Below are positions 60,587-64,000 of a stretch of 64,000 nucleotides of DNA, piece after piece (the first letter of the stretch is position 1; each line of letters opens with the position of its first letter). A program made the position numbers and the translations under genes. Source of the stretch: Rhodospirillaceae bacterium (GTDB lineage Bacteria; Pseudomonadota; Alphaproteobacteria; Bin65); the NCBI GenBank assembly GCA_011523655.1, contig WTGH01000010.1, positions 124,001 through 188,000 of the forward strand, in the 5' to 3' direction. The notes beneath the pieces are model-generated. The model searched no databases and was not told where the DNA came from. It saw nothing but the letters and a program-made list of their open reading frames with translations.

Positions 60587-61777
60587 TCACGCCGCCGCCC
60601 GCAGCGCGGGGCGGGCCGTCCGGCGGTAGTATTCCTGGGCCGCTCTGATGCCCGAACCCGTTTCGACCGGATAGCCGAGATCCGCCATCGCCATCTCGAC
60701 GGCGGCGATTCCCGACAACGCCATCACGTCCGTCATCGCGCCGAGATGGCCGATCCGGAAGACCTTGCCGGCCAGCGGGCCCAGACCGACGCCGAACGAG
60801 ACGGCGTAGGTCTCGCGGATGTGGTCGGTCAGCGCCTCGGCGTCGAAACCCTCGGGCACGCGGATGGCGCTGACCGTATCCGAATAGAGGTCCGGCGATC
60901 GGGCGCAAAGGTCCAGCCCCCAGGCATGAACCGCCTGCCGGACGCCTTCGGCGACGCGCCGGTGCCGGGCGAAGACATTGTCCAGCCCTTCCTCGAAAAG
61001 CATGTCCAGGCTCTTGCGAAGACCGTGCATGAGTTGCAGCGGCGGCGTGTAGGGAAAGCCGCCCGCCGCGTTGGCGGCGGCCATCTCGCCGAAATCGAAG
61101 AACGAGCGGGCGCACCCGGCCGTGCCGGCGGCCTCGAGCGCCTTCCGGCTGACGCCCACGATCGCCATGCCGGTCGCCAGCATGAAGCCTTTCTGGGAGC
61201 CGGTAACGGCGACGTCCACGCCCCACTCGTCCATGCGGAAGTCCATCGAAGCCAGCGAGGAGACGCAGTCCGCGAAGAGCATCGCCGGGTGGCCGCAGAC
61301 ATCCATCGCGCGGCGGACCGCGGCGACATCGGACCTGACGCCGGTCGCCGTCTCGTTGTGCGTGACCAGGACGGCCTTGATCTCGCGGCGCCGGTCGGCG
61401 TCCAGCCGCGCGCCGAAGCGTTCCGCCGGCGCGCCGGTGCCCCAGTCGCACTCGATCGCCTCGACGTCCATGCCGTGCCGCCGGCACAGCTCGATCCAGC
61501 GGTCGGAGAATGTCCCGTAGCGGGCGGCGAGGACCTTGTCGCCGGGAGAAAGCGTGTTGGCGATCGCCGCTTCCCATCCGCCGGTGCCCGAGGCGGGGAA
61601 CAGGAAAACCTGCCCGGACGCCGTCTTGAAGACCGTCTTGAGATCGATCAGCAACGGCCCGAGCAGCGCCGCGAAGCCGGGCGAGCGATGATCGGCCGTC
61701 TGGACGTTCATCGCCCGGCGCAATCGGTCCGGAATGTTGGTCGGTCCGGGAATGAAGACGGGATTCTGTCCGGGCAT
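60587..61777 (-). CDS. bhcA: Aspartate--glyoxylate aminotransferase BhcA
   Basis: BhcA transfers the amino group of aspartate to glyoxylate, giving glycine and oxaloacetate. It resembles serine-glyoxylate aminotransferase: NPVFIPGPTNIPDRLR at the N-terminus, SGTGGWEAAIANTL, and the PLP Lys in GSQKGFMLATGM (about residue 193). The sequence follows Paracoccus-type BhcA closely in my recollection. It is 396 aa long. The first gene of bhcABCD, it reads away from bhcR. Confidence 0.92.
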   Translation of the reverse strand: MPGQNPVFIPGPTNIPDRLRRAMNVQTADHRSPGFAALLGPLLIDLKTVFKTASGQVFLFPASGTGGWEAAIANTLSPGDKVLAARYGTFSDRWIELCRRHGMDVEAIECDWGTGAPAERFGARLDADRRREIKAVLVTHNETATGVRSDVAAVRRAMDVCGHPAMLFADCVSSLASMDFRMDEWGVDVAVTGSQKGFMLATGMAIVGVSRKALEAAGTAGCARSFFDFGEMAAANAAGGFPYTPPLQLMHGLRKSLDMLFEEGLDNVFARHRRVAEGVRQAVHAWGLDLCARSPDLYSDTVSAIRVPEGFDAEALTDHIRETYAVSFGVGLGPLAGKVFRIGHLGAMTDVMALSGIAAVEMAMADLGYPVETGSGIRAAQEYYRRTARPALRAAA

Positions 61778-61994
61778 GACGCGTCCTCCTCGTCGCCGCT
61801 GCCATGAAATCTAGGGCGCACATCAAATTTGTCAATTTTTTCAGAAAAATATTCCATTTTTATTTAATATTAGAACATCGTTAATTAACAATGCGTTGTA
61901 TTTTCCAGATTTCCTGTCGGAAAAAATTGCCGAAATTTTTTTTTCGTTTACACTGGGATTCTGCCTCGGTTTCGCCCAGGAAGAAACGCCGCTC
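61778..61994. promoter_or_regulatory. Divergent bhcA/bhcR control region
   Basis: This A/T-rich gap lies between the divergent bhcA and bhcR genes. A perfect 10-bp palindrome, GTTAATTAAC, lies at 61880-61889, and further A/T-rich near-inverts (CAGAAAAATATTCCA near 61841; GGAAAAAATTGCCGAAATTTTT near 61919, given as GGAAAAAATTGCC) flank it. These fit binding sites for an IclR-type regulator, but no promoter boxes are certain. Confidence 0.5.
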
Positions 61995-62813
61995 ATGGAT
62001 CGGGCTCCTCCGAAACGTCCGCGTGGCCGCCCGCGCAAGGCCCTATCCGATGCCGATACGGGCACGGTGCGGGCGCTCGACCGCGGATTGCAGCTACTGC
62101 GCCTGCTCGCGCGCGAAAACCGGATCGCGCTGACCAGCCTCGCCATGCAGGTCGGCATGCCGCCGTCGACCGCCCACCGGCTCCTGACGACGCTCCAGAA
62201 ACACCGGTTCGCCGAATTCGACGAGGACGCCCAGGAGTGGATGATCGGGGTCGAGGCCTTCCGCGCCGGCTCCGGCTTTCTGAAGCGGATCGACCTGGTA
62301 GAGGCCAGCCGGGACATCATGCAGCGCCTGATGAGCGAGACCGGCGAGACGGCCAACCTCGCGATTCCCGACGACGGCGACATGGTCTTCGTCAGCCAGG
62401 TCGAGACCGCCAATCCGATCCGGGCCTTCTTCCGCCCCGGCGCGCGCAGCCCGATGCACGCCTGCGGCGCCGGCAAGGCGCTGCTCTCGCAGCTGGCGCC
62501 CGGGGACATCGAGAAACTGCTCCAGAGGAAGGGGCTGGCCGAGTTCACGCCCAACACCCTTACCAAACCGCAACTCCTGTTCGCCGAACTCGACACGATC
62601 CGGACACGCGGCTGGGCCTTCGACGACGAGGAACGCTATGAGGGCATGCGCTGCATCGCGGCGCCGGTCTTTAATGCGCGGGGCGACGCGGTGGCGGGCG
62701 TATCGGTCTCCGGCCCGACCGCCCGCTTTACGGACCGGGATATCGGCCTCTACGGCAACGCAGTCCGCCGGGCCGCGGCCGATCTGACCGAACGCATCGG
62801 CGGGTCGGCATAG
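61995..62813 (+). CDS. bhcR: IclR-family regulator, probable BhcR
   Basis: This transcription factor has an N-terminal winged helix (about residues 20-80: ALDRGLQLLRLLAREN, MPPSTAHRLLTTLQKH) and a C-terminal ligand-binding domain (about 95-265: ANLAIPDDGDMVFVSQVETANPIRAFFRPGARSP, shortened here to DGDMVFVSQVET). BhcR in Paracoccus senses glyoxylate and controls bhcABCD. I chose the ATG at 61995, giving MDRAPPKRPRGRPRKALSD; a longer frame starts at 61896 but adds an unlike leader. The gene is divergent to bhcA, as expected. Confidence 0.87.
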   Translation: MDRAPPKRPRGRPRKALSDADTGTVRALDRGLQLLRLLARENRIALTSLAMQVGMPPSTAHRLLTTLQKHRFAEFDEDAQEWMIGVEAFRAGSGFLKRIDLVEASRDIMQRLMSETGETANLAIPDDGDMVFVSQVETANPIRAFFRPGARSPMHACGAGKALLSQLAPGDIEKLLQRKGLAEFTPNTLTKPQLLFAELDTIRTRGWAFDDEERYEGMRCIAAPVFNARGDAVAGVSVSGPTARFTDRDIGLYGNAVRRAAADLTERIGGSA

Positions 62814-63122
62814 CGCAGCGGCGCAGGGGTCGAGGCGATACGGAAGCCCGGACCGCCCGCCGTCCGACCGGCGATATCCTGTAACCTTCTGTTTCAGGTC
62901 GATTTTATTGAGATAATTGGAGGGCGATCGGGGACTCGAACCCCGGACCCGCTGATTAAGAGTAACCGTCTGACAGGTTTTCGGCGTTTTAGCCTGATTT
63001 AGTCGACATAATTTTTCTTCAATGGTACCAGTCAGTTATACCTATATCCGCTTTCGCTTGCGTTAATCGGCATTAGTCAATATTTTGGCTCGATGGCGAC
63101 ACAGTGGCGACATGGCGGCGAC
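62814..63122. other. Intergenic region with integration site
   Basis: The left half has no gene. At 62918-62963 lies the 3' part of a tRNA-Lys gene on the minus strand. After that, to 63122, the sequence is A/T-rich and belongs to the integrated element; it may contain the integrase promoter but I see no clear boxes. Confidence 0.5.
62918..62963 (-). other. Partial tRNA-Lys(CUU) gene, attachment site of the integrated element
   Basis: Read on the minus strand, this stretch runs ACTCTTAATCAGCGG, then GGGTTCGAGTCCCC (T arm), then GATCGCCCTCCA, the 3' end with CCA. It holds the anticodon loop with CTT (Lys) and everything 3' of it. The 5' half of the tRNA is absent: the sequence turns to unrelated A/T-rich DNA immediately beyond 62963. 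This is the usual direct-repeat end of an element integrated in a tRNA gene. The intact tRNA should lie at the other end of the element, beyond the window. Confidence 0.82.
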
Positions 63123-64000
63123 ATGAGACTGACCGAGAAGCGAATCCGGGACGCGAAACCCGGCGCGAAAACCTACATCCTGCGAGACGACGACGTGATC
63201 GGCCTGGGCTTTCGGGTGACGCCTGCCGGGGCGAAAGCCTATGTGCTGGACTATCGGGTCGCCGGCAAGCGGCGCCTGCTGACGCTGGCGCGGGCGGGGG
63301 AGATATCCCTTGCCGAGGCCCGCCAGCGCGCCGGCCGGGAACTGGCGGCGATCCGCGATGGCGCGACGGACCCGCTGCGACGCCGGCAGGAAGCGCGCGA
63401 GGCCCCGACCTTTGCAGACCTATGGGAGCGGTTCGAGACCGAATTCGCACCGGAGCGGATTTCGTTGGGCCGCATGACGCCCAACACGCTGCAGAACTAT
63501 CGGAAGCAGGCCCGTCGGTATCTGTTGCCGGCCTTCGGCGGCCAGCGCATTACCGACCTGTCGCGGGCGGACGTTGATCGCATGGCCCGCCGAATGGCGC
63601 ATGCGCCGGCACAACGGAACCGGACGCTGGCGCTCGCCAGTCGCCTTTTCACGTTGGCAGAGACATGGGAGTGGCGACCGCAGAACACCAACCCGGTCAA
63701 GGGCGTCATGCGCGCCCGCGAAGAAGCGCGGGACCGTACCCTGTCCGGCGGCGAACTGGCGGCGTTGGGCGGGGCGCTGGATAGCCTTGCCGAGCGCTAC
63801 CAGGCCGCCGTCGCCGCGATCCGCGTTGCCGCCCTGTCCGGGATGCGCATCGGCGAGGTCATTGGCATGGAGTGGCCGATGATCGACTTCGAGCGGGGCA
63901 GCGTGACCCTGCCGGAGACGAAAACGGGACGGCAGGTTCGGGTACTGCCGAGCGCCGTGCTGGAGCTGCTGGCCGATATGCCGCGGATCCATGGATGCGA
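63123..64000 (+). CDS. Tyrosine-type site-specific integrase (5' part, cut by window end)
   Basis: This reads through the window end. The N-terminal DUF4102-like arm-binding part (RLTEKRIRDAKPGAKTYILRDDDVIGLGFRV) and SAM-like core-binding part (TFADLWERFETEFAPERI, then TPNTLQNYRKQARRYLLPAFG) are typical of P4-type integrases. The catalytic domain begins with the first Arg in LSGMRIGEVIG and the Lys region ETKTGRQVRVLP; the HxxR and Tyr lie beyond. The adjacent tRNA-Lys fragment is its attachment site. The ATG at 63123 is the likely start. Confidence 0.93.
   Translation, partial: MRLTEKRIRDAKPGAKTYILRDDDVIGLGFRVTPAGAKAYVLDYRVAGKRRLLTLARAGEISLAEARQRAGRELAAIRDGATDPLRRRQEAREAPTFADLWERFETEFAPERISLGRMTPNTLQNYRKQARRYLLPAFGGQRITDLSRADVDRMARRMAHAPAQRNRTLALASRLFTLAETWEWRPQNTNPVKGVMRAREEARDRTLSGGELAALGGALDSLAERYQAAVAAIRVAALSGMRIGEVIGMEWPMIDFERGSVTLPETKTGRQVRVLPSAVLELLADMPRIHGC

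Noticed and set aside
62918-62994. A complete tRNA-Lys gene.
   Set aside because: Only the part 3' of the anticodon loop matches a tRNA. The D arm and acceptor 5' strand are missing.

Overview
The window is one continuous stretch of GC-rich chromosome from an alphaproteobacterium. A Rhodospirillales-like relative is the best guess, but the genus cannot be named from the sequence. The evidence is the order rseP-bamA-ompH-fabZ-lpxA-lpxI-lpxB, LpxI in place of LpxH, a B12-dependent ribonucleotide reductase, many ABC/TRAP solute systems and dispersed palindromic intergenic repeats of a type common in this class.

Layout. 1-7.4 kb: outer-membrane biogenesis and lipid A operon (rseP 3' end, bamA, ompH, fabZ, lpxA, lpxI, lpxB), then a glyoxalase I. 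7.9-12.2 kb (minus): an SBP/ATPase/permease ABC importer joined to adenine deaminase. 12.4-15.3 kb (minus): citrate synthase and glutamyl-tRNA synthetase. 15.5-21.3 kb: ComEC, RidA-like protein, SDR, acyl-CoA dehydrogenase, MFS transporter. 21.4-22.6 kb (minus): a solitary terminase-small-subunit-like gene. 23.2-30.7 kb: leucine catabolism (MCC beta, enoyl-CoA hydratase, MCC alpha, HMG-CoA lyase, with a convergent amino acid dehydrogenase). 30.9-35.6 kb: GlsB-like protein, a vWA-like/DnaJ membrane pair, GalU, UDP-glucose dehydrogenase, gamma-glutamylcyclotransferase. 35.6-40.5 kb: a D-Ala-D-Ala carboxypeptidase with two C-terminal repeats, then clpS-clpA. 40.6-44.3 kb: GNAT-like protein, DUF4328 protein, MetE-like protein, separated by repeats. 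44.4-46.1 kb: a low-GC two-gene module with an ImmA/IrrE-type regulator. 46.3-50.1 kb (minus): NrdJ.

50.6-62.8 kb is a catabolic block: XRE-cupin regulator, DJ-1/PfpI protein, cupin protein, TRAP transporter, FNT channel, and a complete beta-hydroxyaspartate cycle set (bhcD-bhcC-bhcB-bhcA with divergent bhcR). That set would turn glyoxylate and glycine into iminosuccinate and then aspartate. Three promoter regions in the block share an (A/T)TAGTTGAC or TATGTTGAC element on the -35 box, which suggests one regulator for transport and accessory genes. The window ends in an integrated element: the 3' part of a tRNA-Lys(CUU) gene followed by a tyrosine integrase cut by the window edge.

The most unusual signals are: (1) a chain of seven 14-bp repeats before clpS, each an overlapping micro-ORF encoding mostly MSDPE-stop, the last stop overlapping the clpS start; (2) clusters of decamers beginning GTCATG at exact 10-bp spacing in and around the terminase-like gene and again 20 kb away; (3) the low-GC module with a 44-bp operator-like palindrome; (4) the BHAC locus linked to a TRAP transporter.
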